From assembly GCA_023145955.1 (NCBI GenBank), contig JAGLDA010000107.1:1-21116 (forward strand): DNA of 21,116 nt. The letters are read 5' to 3'. The notes beneath the pieces were generated by a model. It worked only from the letters and a program-made list of their open reading frames with translations. It was not told the DNA's origin and made no database searches. The translations under genes and the position numbers were made by a program. The DNA is from Bacteroidales bacterium (GTDB lineage: Bacteria > Bacteroidota > Bacteroidia > Bacteroidales > UBA1556). Below are positions 13,834 to 21,116 of this stretch, piece by piece (positions within the stretch are counted from its first letter, which is position 1; each line of letters starts with the position of its first letter).

Positions 13834-13864
13834 CCAGCTTAGAAGTTTCTAAGCTGGTTTTTTT
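13834..13864 (+). terminator. Rho-independent terminator of the porin-rhodanese unit
   Basis: A 10-bp perfect stem, CCAGCTTAGA (13834-13843) against TCTAAGCTGG (13848-13857), with loop AGTT and seven T after it (13858-13864). It is the strongest terminator in the window. Confidence 0.9.
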
Positions 13865-14126
13865 GTTCTAAAAGTGTCGATAAAACTATTTGTTGAAAAA
13901 GAAATATTAAACTAATTGTGTTACTAGTTTTCGTTTTTAATTAATAATACTGATAATATATATGAATCTTATTTTTATCAGAATAGGTTAGGCAGTTTTG
14001 ATAACTAGCAGGATGAATTACATTTTTAAAACTCATTCTATAAATTTAAAATTATAGAATTCATAACAAATATAGTAGCGTTAGCTTTTATAGGAATTGT
14101 TATTTTATGCATTATTTGTACAAAGT
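13865..14126. other. AT-rich non-coding stretch between converging units
   Basis: No open frame of credible length is seen on either strand. It holds an inverted repeat ATTCTATAA (14035-14043)/TTATAGAAT (14052-14060) and a weaker CTGATAA...TTATCAG pair around 13950-13982. Neither has a T run. I see no promoter or RNA gene here. Confidence 0.6.
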
Positions 14127-14159
14127 AAAAATGGTCTTTGTTTTTAAACAAAGACCATT
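14127..14159 (-). terminator. Terminator of the minus-strand lipoprotein unit
   Basis: A 14-bp perfect stem, AATGGTCTTTGTTT (14130-14143) against its complement (14146-14159), with a 2-base minimal loop. The A run at 14127-14131 becomes a T run on the minus strand. It lies 24 bases beyond the stop at 14183. Confidence 0.83.
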
Positions 14160-14182
14160 ATGATTTACGAATGTTAGTTGTA

Positions 14183-14572
14183 TTAGTAATCTATTGATAT
14201 ATCAAAAGAAGTGGCCTCTCCAGCTTCAACAGTTTCAAACTTAACAGCAGCATTTTCTCCTTTGTCGTATTTTCCATTACCGTTTATATCGAAGAAAGCA
14301 ACCACAGTATAATTCTCAAAAGATTTGAAATTCACTGTAAATACAACTGATGATGCTCCAACCGTTGTATTGATTGTTTCTAGTGCACTATTGTCAAAAT
14401 CTGAGTCACTAATAAAAGTTATAGCACCTTCATAAATGCAAACCTTCCATTTGTCTTTAAGGTCAAAGTGTTGTGAATCGTTCCAGGTCATACTTGCAGA
14501 AACGTCCGTGTCTTTTTTACAAGCTGTTGCAAATAGACCAAGTAGTGCTACTAGTAAGAGTAGTTTTTTCAT
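14183..14572 (-). CDS. Small lipoprotein with an EF-hand-like calcium loop (function unknown)
   Basis: A 129-residue lipoprotein. The N-terminal Lys-Lys, Leu-rich stretch ends in lipobox LFATAC with Cys18, followed by Lys-Lys-Asp, which again resembles the surface-export pattern. The mature part is beta-rich (SSVVFTVNFKSF, YTVVAFFD). The loop DINGNGKYDKGE (residues 95-106) matches the 12-residue EF-hand/dockerin calcium loop, with acidic or Asn residues at positions 1, 3, 5, 9 and 12. It is the last gene of the minus-strand group, 91 bases after the secreted protein gene, and ends at a clear terminator. No named family is recognised. A small outer-membrane calcium-stabilised beta-sandwich protein is the best description. 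Confidence 0.72.
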   Translation of the reverse strand: MKKLLLLVALLGLFATACKKDTDVSASMTWNDSQHFDLKDKWKVCIYEGAITFISDSDFDNSALETINTTVGASSVVFTVNFKSFENYTVVAFFDINGNGKYDKGENAAVKFETVEAGEATSFDISIDY

Positions 14573-14663
14573 AGTTTTGTTATTATTTTAGATTATTGCT
14601 TATTTTATTATAGTATTAAGCTAATTCTGCTTTTGAAATTAAAATGGTTTTATACAGTATTTG

Positions 14664-15464
14664 CTATTTTAAATATGGGTTTATCTTCTTGCCAAAGATA
14701 TTTTTCTCGATGTTATAAAGAGGTTCCATTTGTTTATCCAAAGTTAAGGTTCTATTAATTGCATTATTATAATCTTCAGGGTCTTGTCCATTATTCTTTT
14801 CTGAGCCTGGTATAGGGTCGAATTTTGAATTAACGTGTACAAAGTATAATAATGTTGCTGGGTTTCCTTTTACTAAATCAACGATATCTTTAGAATTCCC
14901 GTCTTTGTCAGTTACAAGTATTGACGTTGGTGCATAGCCAGGTTGCCAGCTATAGTCTTTTCCTTTCTTTATTTTTCCTAACTTCCTAGTATCACCTTTC
15001 TTTACTAGTTCCTTTAAAAGAGTTTTAAATATTTCAGAATCTTGGGATTTATTTTTTATCAAATACTTGTCATTGCTGATAAATAACGGTGTGCCTCCCC
15101 AAAATTTGCCGTAGACTATACCTTCTTTGTCAAAAAGAAAAGACTTAGTTAAACTTCGTTGATAGATAATGTCGTTTTTTCCACTGTAAGCATCTAATAC
15201 AGCCTGTTGTTTAGATTCATTTGTGTTTTTTGCAAATAATCGTACGGAATTTCTAGCTACATCTCCCATGCTTTCAGCATCATTGTATAGATTGTCTAAC
15301 TCAGGAGTAAAATAGAATTCAATATCAGCGAATCTAGTATAGTCAATATGAGGATTTTGAGCACCAAGAATAACAACTACTGTTTTTGATGGTAGATATT
15401 TCATTTGCCCATACGTCAGACCAAATAAAAATAATGCAGTTAATAATAGAGTAATTTTTTTCAT
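14664..15464 (-). CDS. Secreted protein of unknown function, possible degenerate thioredoxin-like C-terminus
   Basis: A 266-residue exported protein with a signal peptide (Lys-Lys, hydrophobic core, cleavage near LTYGQ, residues 16-20). The middle is mixed alpha/beta, with a KKGKDYSWQPGYAPTSILV stretch. A hydrophobic strand (ATLLYFVHVNSKFDP, around residues 204-218) sits where redoxin-like proteins carry their first core strand, but no CxxC follows and the mature protein has no Cys, so thiol redox activity is unlikely. It begins 5 bases after the zinc-ribbon gene stop and must be cotranscribed with it. I do not recognise the family, and the thioredoxin-like idea is weak. Confidence 0.66.
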   Translation of the reverse strand: MKKITLLLTALFLFGLTYGQMKYLPSKTVVVILGAQNPHIDYTRFADIEFYFTPELDNLYNDAESMGDVARNSVRLFAKNTNESKQQAVLDAYSGKNDIIYQRSLTKSFLFDKEGIVYGKFWGGTPLFISNDKYLIKNKSQDSEIFKTLLKELVKKGDTRKLGKIKKGKDYSWQPGYAPTSILVTDKDGNSKDIVDLVKGNPATLLYFVHVNSKFDPIPGSEKNNGQDPEDYNNAINRTLTLDKQMEPLYNIEKNIFGKKINPYLK

Positions 15465-15469
15465 AATAA

Positions 15470-15697
15470 TTAATTTTTAAGTGTATATTTATTTTGATTT
15501 TTCTTGTTTCTTCCAGGATATTTAGTTCCACATTTGGAACAAAAACTAGCATAAGGAGTGTTGATTTTTTCGTCACAATTTGGGCATTTATTAATTAATC
15601 CTTCTCCGCAAAAAGGACAATAGTTGTTATCCTCATTAGTTGAACAGAAATAACTGCACTCAGGACAAATTTTGTATGTTGTATGTTTTTCACTCAT
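15470..15697 (-). CDS. Double zinc-ribbon small protein
   Basis: A 75-residue cytoplasmic protein made almost wholly of two zinc ribbons: CPEC...CPFCGEGL and CPNCDEKI...CSKCGTKY, eight Cys in four CxxC pairs, plus one extra Cys in the first ribbon (SYFCST). This is the DZR/zinc-ribbon pattern. The frame extends 18 bases further upstream to a TTG (15715), but ATG at 15697 (MSEKHTT) is the natural start. The C-terminus is basic (GRNKKNQNKYTLKN). It is the first gene of the minus-strand group and is divergent from the sensor kinase gene. Such proteins bind nucleic acid or act as metal-dependent adaptors; the partner is unknown. Confidence 0.75.
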   Translation of the reverse strand: MSEKHTTYKICPECSYFCSTNEDNNYCPFCGEGLINKCPNCDEKINTPYASFCSKCGTKYPGRNKKNQNKYTLKN

Positions 15698-15740
15698 TAT
15701 TGTCGCTCTCTTCAAAGCGTGTGCCGAAATTCAGAAGTTG

Positions 15741-15770
15741 TTGTATATCAGATATTTTTTCATATATTTG
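15741..15770 (+). promoter_or_regulatory. Promoter of the sensor kinase gene
   Basis: The -7 element TATATTTG (15763-15770) is an exact TAnnTTTG match, with TTG at 15741-15743 exactly 19 bases upstream. The predicted start is near 15777, giving a leader of about 73 bases before ATG 15850. Confidence 0.7.
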
Positions 15771-15849
15771 TTAGATATAAATATTAAAGTGTAGACTTTT
15801 GCTTCTACAGTGTGGAAATTGTCGTCAACGTTTTGATTTGGTATTAATT

Positions 15850-18800
15850 ATGAAAAAATATATTTCACTTTTTCTCTTACTATTTTTTATTGGTTTTGGT
15901 GCTAATTCCAGAATCATATGGAAACAGGTACATGTTTCACAGTCCATAGATTTTGTTATTGGAGGAGAATCAATTACTGATTATTGGGCAATTGATAGTT
16001 CTAAAAATGTGATTCATATAAAACACGGGGCTCAATTTTATTATGAACAAAACGATTTGTTTGATAATAATAGTTTAGGATCTATTTTTCCATTTTATTT
16101 TGTTGATAGTAGTTTGTTTATAGTATATACTGACAAAAAACTTAATTCTCAGATATCATTAATCAGGAATAATAAAGTTATTAAATATTCTTTTCGATCG
16201 AAAATGCCAATAAAATTCATTAAATATCTTAATGGTAATTATTATGCAATAGGTGATTTTGGATTATTGGCAATGCTTGTAAATGATAAATGGAAAATCA
16301 TTGACTTTCCAGTACAAAAATCCACTTTCGAAATCGTTAATTATAAGAGTGGGGTTTTGGTTTTCAATATACGAAATAGTGGTATTTGGTCTTTTGATGG
16401 AGTTACCTTTAAATTATTTGAGATTAATAAATATTCGAATAATAAAACATATAAACTGATTAATTATTTGGATACAGTATTCGTAGAGGATTATAGTAAG
16501 AATATTTATAAATTAGTTGGTGATAGTTTTGTGAAGAGCAATAATTACAATTCCGAAATTTTTGATTTAATTACCTATGCTAGTCCAAATGAGATTAGGT
16601 ACAATTGCGAAAAAAAATTAATTAATATTCCAATCAAACTAAATATAAAAAGTGTTATAAAATTAAAAAATGGACAAATAGTTATTAATACAAACGACAG
16701 AAAGATTTATTATAGTGAATACGTTGATTATAATAGTTTTAGAAATTATGCTTCTACTATGGGAGTTGGAGGTCTAAGGTATAGGAGCTCAATTAATAAT
16801 GACATTAATATCCATTCCAATGTTTTGTTTGCAGATTTTAATAATGATAATAAAGTGGACATTTATGTTATTCAGAATAGATCTTATGAAAAACAAGCAC
16901 TTTATATAAATGATAAAATCTTCAATAATAGTGTGAATAGTTATGGCCTAAAAAATTATAATTTTGATGGTTTAATAATGTCGGCTATTGATATTAACCA
17001 TAATAATACACCTGAGCTTATTTGTAGTGAATCTAATAATAATAATATTAAAATACTTACTAAATATAAGAATAAATATATTCCAATGTCAGAAGTCGTT
17101 GTTCCTGAAGAATGTGTTTTGCAAAAAACTGCAGATATATGTTTTTCAGATATTGATAAGGACGGTGATGCTGATATGATTCTTACATTTGGTTATAGTG
17201 TAAATGGTAAAGGTGGACTGTATGTGTATTATAATAATGGGTATGGGTATTTCAGTGAAGCAAACAAAAGTCTTTCAGAATTAGCAAGAGGATGGAATAT
17301 TTCAAGTATAATAGCAGACTTTAATAATGACGGATTAAATGATATTCTTATAACTAGAAACTGGTCTAATAATATTGTATTATTTCAAGAAAATAAAAAT
17401 AAATGGAGAAGTAGTAAATTAGGTTCTGCCAATAAGGATGTATACTACACAAGAAAGATGCATTCTATTGCTTTTGACTTTGATAATGATGGAGATCTTG
17501 ATATTTTCTGTTCTTCCTTACTGAAAAAAATTAGTGTTTATCAAAATAATGGTGCTGGTGAATTTACGGAAATATCTTCAGAACTAGGATTAGATACTTT
17601 AATAAGACAAGATAAATATTGGACAATGTTTTCTGCAGATTATAATAATGATGGATATTCGGATTTATTTGTTGGTGTAAATAGTAGTGATCAAAGTGAT
17701 AACTATATTCTATTAAATGATTCAGCCAATAGTTTTTATGATTATTCACAAAAAGCAGGAGTGTCTAAAGGTAACCTGCTCAAAACCTTATCCGCAGATA
17801 TTGATGATGATGGAGATGTTGATATTTTTGGAATAGGCAGAGAGCAAAATTATTTATGGGTAAATGATTTGAATAATGATGCATTTTTAAAAGTACAACT
17901 TATAGGAGTTAAGTCAAATAGCATGGCTTTGGGATCTAAAATATGGATTTATGACTCAGGGTTTATTAATGATAGTAAACATTTATTGGCGTATAAGCAA
18001 TTAGGGAGTGATGCATTTATAGGAGGGTCTCAATCAGATTTGCGTTTTCATTTTGGGATGGGAAATATTAATAAATGTGATATTAAAGTTGAGTTCTATG
18101 GTGGAACTATTAAAGAATTATTAGGTGTTCATACAGGTAAAACTATTCTTATTTATGAGGAGGTTGATTTTTGGAAGTATTATTATTCTATTGATAATTA
18201 CTTATATAGAATGGTTAATAATGGAGAGTTTGTATTGTATTTTTTTACTATAGTTATAGGGCTATTTTTCCTTTTTATAGGAGTTTATATTGGGTATACT
18301 GTTTATTTTTGGAATGTCGCCCTTACTTCAATCATTATTTCTTTAGATTTAATACTTTTTACAATATTCCTTTTCTTACTTTATGATATTGACTCTAGCA
18401 ATAGATATTTGATACCTCTTTCGGTTTCAGTATTAGGATCTTTAGGACCATTAGGTGTTTTTGCTTGGATAGATAGGAGTAATAATCTTCATTCTCCAGA
18501 AGATACTGAGTACTTATTGTTTCAAGCTTTGCAAAATTTTTCTCATGGAGAGTGGGCTGCTAGCAACCTTAATAGTTTGCAACTTTTATTTGAGAATATT
18601 ACGGTGGAAGATTTTTCTGATGATGAGTATTTACAGTCATATAATAAGAGAAAACAAACATTCATAGAGATGACAGCCCCTGTTTTAGAGGAAATAATTA
18701 ATTTGTCATCCAGATTAGATCTTTATAAGGAGTTTTCCAAAGAACTTAAGAAACAGTTGAAAGGAGTATTTTACAACTTTTCAAAAGGTCAAAGTGATTG

Positions 18801-19344
18801 TTTTTTGGATGATAATAGTGAGTTTAGTATGCCCGTTTCTAAAATACGAGAATATTTATCAGAATTAAAGAAACTTGTTTTTGATAAACATTCGTGTAGC
18901 CCTCTTGTTGTTTATAATAATATAAGTGAAAGTATTTTGATAAAAACTGAAGAGCATAACGTATCATTTAGGCTAATTAATTTTTTAGAAGAAGATGATT
19001 TAGTGCTTATGGAGGCAAACTATCTTGCCGACATTATTGATAATTGTGTGCATAATGCATTAAATGCAATGAAAAATGCTGAAAAAAAAGAGTTGATAAT
19101 TAAGCTAATAAAAGATGACTTAAGATTTCTAGTTTCTATTAGTGATAGTGGATGTGGAGTTCCAAATAACAATAAAGATGTGATTTTTGAAAATGGATTC
19201 TCTACAAACTCTAGTACAGGTTTTGGTTTATATTATGCGAAAGAAATATTATCTAAATATGGAGGTAGAATATATTTAAAGAATAGTGAAAAATGGATTA
19301 AAACCACATTTATTATTGAACTACAAAATAAATCAGATAAATAA
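15850..19344 (+). CDS. Sensor histidine kinase with periplasmic FG-GAP/VCBS propeller and ASPIC/UnbV domain
   Basis: A 1164-residue inner-membrane sensor kinase. ATG 15850 is chosen because a signal peptide follows directly; the frame reaches back to a TTG at 15799, which would bury it. In order: signal peptide (1-21); a propeller-like region (about 25-310); seven FG-GAP/VCBS blades (about 325-660) with calcium-type loops such as DFNNDGLND and DIDDDGDVD; an ASPIC/UnbV domain (about 681-770, GVKSNSMALGSKI ... DLRFHFGMG ... VEFYGGTIKELLGV); three membrane helices (about 793-876); and a cytoplasmic kinase. The candidate phospho-His is His899 (FSHGEW), an atypical H-box. The ATPase has an N-box (DNCVHNALNAM, around 1064), DSGCGVP (1099) and STGFGLYYAK (around 1122). 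The paired NtrC-type regulator gene follows 72 bases later. ASPIC/UnbV domains normally occur in stand-alone secreted proteins. The ligand is unknown. Confidence 0.84.
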   Translation: MKKYISLFLLLFFIGFGANSRIIWKQVHVSQSIDFVIGGESITDYWAIDSSKNVIHIKHGAQFYYEQNDLFDNNSLGSIFPFYFVDSSLFIVYTDKKLNSQISLIRNNKVIKYSFRSKMPIKFIKYLNGNYYAIGDFGLLAMLVNDKWKIIDFPVQKSTFEIVNYKSGVLVFNIRNSGIWSFDGVTFKLFEINKYSNNKTYKLINYLDTVFVEDYSKNIYKLVGDSFVKSNNYNSEIFDLITYASPNEIRYNCEKKLINIPIKLNIKSVIKLKNGQIVINTNDRKIYYSEYVDYNSFRNYASTMGVGGLRYRSSINNDINIHSNVLFADFNNDNKVDIYVIQNRSYEKQALYINDKIFNNSVNSYGLKNYNFDGLIMSAIDINHNNTPELICSESNNNNIKILTKYKNKYIPMSEVVVPEECVLQKTADICFSDIDKDGDADMILTFGYSVNGKGGLYVYYNNGYGYFSEANKSLSELARGWNISSIIADFNNDGLNDILITRNWSNNIVLFQENKNKWRSSKLGSANKDVYYTRKMHSIAFDFDNDGDLDIFCSSLLKKISVYQNNGAGEFTEISSELGLDTLIRQDKYWTMFSADYNNDGYSDLFVGVNSSDQSDNYILLNDSANSFYDYSQKAGVSKGNLLKTLSADIDDDGDVDIFGIGREQNYLWVNDLNNDAFLKVQLIGVKSNSMALGSKIWIYDSGFINDSKHLLAYKQLGSDAFIGGSQSDLRFHFGMGNINKCDIKVEFYGGTIKELLGVHTGKTILIYEEVDFWKYYYSIDNYLYRMVNNGEFVLYFFTIVIGLFFLFIGVYIGYTVYFWNVALTSIIISLDLILFTIFLFLLYDIDSSNRYLIPLSVSVLGSLGPLGVFAWIDRSNNLHSPEDTEYLLFQALQNFSHGEWAASNLNSLQLLFENITVEDFSDDEYLQSYNKRKQTFIEMTAPVLEEIINLSSRLDLYKEFSKELKKQLKGVFYNFSKGQSDCFLDDNSEFSMPVSKIREYLSELKKLVFDKHSCSPLVVYNNISESILIKTEEHNVSFRLINFLEEDDLVLMEANYLADIIDNCVHNALNAMKNAEKKELIIKLIKDDLRFLVSISDSGCGVPNNNKDVIFENGFSTNSSTGFGLYYAKEILSKYGGRIYLKNSEKWIKTTFIIELQNKSDK

Positions 19345-19416
19345 TGTAAATACCAAGTAATTAGTTAATTAATGTGTATTGAGTTATATTGCTCATATAC
19401 AAAAAAATGAATTTGT

Positions 19417-20814
19417 ATGAAAAAACTAATCTTAATAATTGACGATGACCCTAATTATACTTCAGATATAAAATTACTTTTAAAAAAGTCCTTTAATACT
19501 ATATCTGCAGAGACTATTCGTGAAGCGATGGCATTAATTCAATCAGAGTCGCCTAATTTAATCCTTCTAGATTTAATGCTTAGAAATGGCGAAAGTGGTC
19601 TGTCTGCCATTGATTTGATAAAAATGGAAGATGAAAATATGCCTATAATTATGGTTACAGACTATAGTTCTGTTGAAACTGCAATAAAGGCAATCAAAAA
19701 GGGTGCTTACAATTATGTTTCTAAAACTTCTAAGATTGCTGATTTAGTAATTCAAATAAATAAAGCGATAGAGCATAGAGGTATGGTATTAGGTGCTACA
19801 GCTCTTAATGAATATGTTGATCGAGATTTTAAGGATATAATAGGAGAGTCTCAAATTATGAAAATGCTAAAAGAACAAATTAAACTTTTTGCCGATAATA
19901 ATAGTACCCTATTAATATATGGAGAAAGTGGAACTGGAAAAGAACTTGTAACGCGCCACATTCATAAGCAGAGCAGTAGAGCAGATAAGCCTTTTATCGC
20001 AGTTAATTGTGCTGCAATACCTAAAGATTTATTAGAAAGTGAACTCTTTGGTCATGAGAAAGGCGCTTTTACAGGTGCTCATTCAAGGAAACTTGGCAAG
20101 TTTGAACAGGCTTCAGATGGTACTCTTTTTCTTGATGAGATTGGTGAGCTGGATCAAAAAGCTCAAGTAACACTATTACGTGTATTACAGGAAAAAGAAT
20201 TTAATAGAGTTGGAGGATCTAGTTTGATTAAAACGGATGCTAGAATTATTGCAGCTACTAATAGGAAGCTAGAAGACTTAGTGCGTTCTGGAGTATTTAG
20301 AGAAGATCTATACTATCGTCTTGAGATATTAAAAATTGATGTACCCCCTTTAAGAGAAAGGAAAAATGATATACCGATGTTAGTAAAGCATTTTGTTAAA
20401 GTTGCCTCCCAAGAGGCCAAAGTTCCGATTAAAAACTTTGCTGAGGAATCTCTTGATTTATTTACTGAATATGATTGGCCTGGTAACATAAGAGAGTTAT
20501 ATAATTTTATAATGAGGGCAGTAGTTATGTCACAATTTAGTGACGAAATACTACTTAATATACCCGATAGACAAAAATTGGGAGATTCTAATTTTTTATA
20601 CTCTGCAGATACAAGTATGGAAAGCTGGCAGGATATGATTGATGAAAGGAAAAAGGCTGCAGATAAAGCATCGCGTCAGGTAGAAAAATATTTTATAAAT
20701 GAGATTCTTAAAAAATATAATAATAATATTACTTTTGCGAGTAATAGGCTTGGTATAGATAGAACAACATTGCATAAAACCATAAAAAGAGTAAAGGATG
20801 ATAATAAGCAGTGA
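19417..20814 (+). CDS. NtrC-family sigma-54-dependent response regulator
   Basis: A 465-residue cytoplasmic transcription activator. The receiver domain (1-120) has acidic pocket Asp9-Asp11, phospho-acceptor Asp52 (ILLDLML), Thr81 and Lys103. The AAA+ domain (about 138-380) has Walker A GESGTGKE (169-176), the sigma-54 contact loop GAFTGA (216-221), Walker B GTLFLDEIGEL (235-245), sensor-region ATNRKLEDL, arginine fingers around FREDLYYRLE, and WPGNIREL (354-361). The C-terminal Fis-type helix-turn-helix is at about 425-460 (ASNRLGIDRTTLHKTIK). It is complete and colinear with the family. It is almost certainly phosphorylated by the kinase encoded just upstream. No convincing -24/-12 promoter was found in the window, so its targets are probably elsewhere. 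The start follows a 72-base AT-rich spacer. Confidence 0.92.
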   Translation: MKKLILIIDDDPNYTSDIKLLLKKSFNTISAETIREAMALIQSESPNLILLDLMLRNGESGLSAIDLIKMEDENMPIIMVTDYSSVETAIKAIKKGAYNYVSKTSKIADLVIQINKAIEHRGMVLGATALNEYVDRDFKDIIGESQIMKMLKEQIKLFADNNSTLLIYGESGTGKELVTRHIHKQSSRADKPFIAVNCAAIPKDLLESELFGHEKGAFTGAHSRKLGKFEQASDGTLFLDEIGELDQKAQVTLLRVLQEKEFNRVGGSSLIKTDARIIAATNRKLEDLVRSGVFREDLYYRLEILKIDVPPLRERKNDIPMLVKHFVKVASQEAKVPIKNFAEESLDLFTEYDWPGNIRELYNFIMRAVVMSQFSDEILLNIPDRQKLGDSNFLYSADTSMESWQDMIDERKKAADKASRQVEKYFINEILKKYNNNITFASNRLGIDRTTLHKTIKRVKDDNKQ

Positions 20815-20848
20815 AATTTATTAAGTCCTGTAATCTTTATAAAGGGGG

Positions 20849-20879
20849 AGTGAGTTAGTGAACCTAATATTTCACTTTT
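20849..20879 (+). terminator. Weak candidate terminator after the two-component genes
   Basis: An imperfect stem, AGTGA (20849-20853) and TTAG (20855-20858) against CTAA (20864-20867) and TCACT (20872-20876), followed by four T. The internal loop makes it weak, but the position 35 bases after the regulator stop is right. Confidence 0.35.
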
Positions 20880-21078
20880 GAACATCTAATGTCATAAATA
20901 TACCGATTGTCACTTTAGAAATGTTAAAGATGCGCAATAATTAGTCTTCAATTGGTGTATATAGAGGTGATACTTGGCATACTTGCTTAAGTATTAAAAT
21001 AAATTAGACCTGTAAAGTGCTATAAATAAATAAATTAAAAGTAAGTTTTAAAAACCTTCGTTTTTTCACCAAAGTATG
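20880..21078. other. Non-coding tail before the last promoter
   Basis: Together with the preceding bases this makes about 300 bases without a gene. It contains a perfect inverted repeat ATACTT-GCTT-AAGTAT (20979-20994), overlapped by a direct repeat of ATACTTG (20970-20976 and 20979-20985). This could be an operator. No ORF or RNA gene is seen. Confidence 0.45.
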
Positions 21079-21108
21079 TTGTAGTAAAGAAAATAGTGTC
21101 TATATTTG
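21079..21108 (+). promoter_or_regulatory. Strong Bacteroidota promoter for a gene beyond the window
   Basis: The -7 element TATATTTG (21101-21108) is exact, with TTG at 21079-21081 exactly 19 bases upstream. The bases after it (CAGCCGCT) suit the start region of highly expressed transcripts such as tRNA or ribosomal units in this phylum. The gene it drives is outside the window. Confidence 0.72.
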
Positions 21109-21116
21109 CAGCCGCT

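Larger units (their letters stand above)
13732..13864 (+). ncRNA. Candidate 3'-UTR-derived small RNA (two hairpins with complementary seed)
   Basis: The 3' UTR of the porin-rhodanese unit looks like a small RNA: hairpin TTGTTATCT (13779-13787)/AGATAACAA (13794-13802), a single-stranded GTTTAGGTTATTA (13804-13816), about 17 AT-rich bases, then a classical terminator hairpin (13834-13857) with a T run. The single-stranded segment is the exact reverse complement of the leader motif before the porin gene and of 11 bases in the leader of the first rhodanese gene. A TAAATTTG box at 13716-13723, inside the end of the rhodanese gene, could be an internal -7 element, but no TTG lies at the right distance. 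Processing from the mRNA is an alternative. This is inference from layout; no family is recognised. Confidence 0.35.

Noticed and set aside
15799..15849. Upstream TTG start for the sensor kinase
   Set aside because: It would place 17 residues before a clear signal peptide that begins at ATG 15850.
20974..20988. Sigma-54 promoter TTGGCATACTTGC
   Set aside because: Only 7 bases separate GG and GC instead of the required 10, so it is not a -24/-12 promoter.
1..21116. CRISPR arrays, insertion sequences, tRNA or rRNA genes
   Set aside because: I looked for spaced direct repeats, transposase frames with inverted ends, and cloverleaf or rRNA-like sequence, and found none convincing.

Overview
This AT-rich window (roughly one-third G+C by eye) comes from a member of the Bacteroidota, probably an anaerobic or facultatively anaerobic one. 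The signs are promoters of the TAnnTTTG type with an upstream TTG, lipoproteins whose lipobox cysteine is followed by Lys and acidic residues, phosphate-selective-type porins and MORN-repeat secreted proteins. A finer placement (for example a marine Marinilabiliales-like lineage) would be a guess.

Region 1 (1-6888, + strand) is the 3' part of an operon for a membrane-bound, ion-pumping complex-I relative. In order it encodes an antiporter-like subunit (cut by the left edge), NuoH-, NuoB-, NuoC- and NuoD-like subunits, and a large protein that fuses a NuoI-like two-cluster ferredoxin to a GltD/NfnL-like flavoprotein. The gene order is that of archaeal mbx/mbs (H'-M-J-K-L-N). The NuoD-like subunit has lost half of its [NiFe] ligands: both CxxC motifs read CxxE. 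It is therefore not a hydrogenase. The NuoB-like subunit has only three cysteines. The fused flavoprotein suggests exchange of electrons with NAD(H), with ferredoxin or sulfane sulfur as possible partners. A dihydroorotate-dehydrogenase-like flavoprotein lacking the catalytic Cys follows behind its own terminator and promoter.

Region 2 (8036-9917, - strand) is a small operon for a MORN-repeat secreted protein and two tandem paralogous secreted or barrel-like proteins of 165 residues. A Rof-like (Rho-binding antiterminator) small protein lies divergently at 10107.

Region 3 (10435-13864, + strand) is a sulfur-transferase envelope cluster: a predicted surface lipoprotein with two rhodanese domains, a Porin_O_P-family porin, and a secreted tandem rhodanese. 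Its first promoter carries three FNR/CRP-geometry palindromes (TGTTAT-N4-ATAACA). The two transcription units share a leader motif whose exact reverse complement lies in the 3' UTR of the second unit, between two hairpins. This resembles a 3'-UTR-derived small RNA acting on its own cluster. Together with the sulfane-sulfur-reductase-like complex in Region 1, the cluster suggests, but does not prove, anaerobic sulfane-sulfur or polysulfide metabolism.

Region 4 (14183-15697, - strand) encodes a small zinc-ribbon protein, a secreted protein of unknown function, and a lipoprotein with an EF-hand-like calcium loop.

Region 5 (15741-20814, + strand) is a two-component system: an 1164-residue histidine kinase with a periplasmic FG-GAP/VCBS propeller plus an ASPIC/UnbV domain, followed by an NtrC-type sigma-54 activator. 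The window ends on a strong-looking promoter (21079-21108) for a gene outside it.
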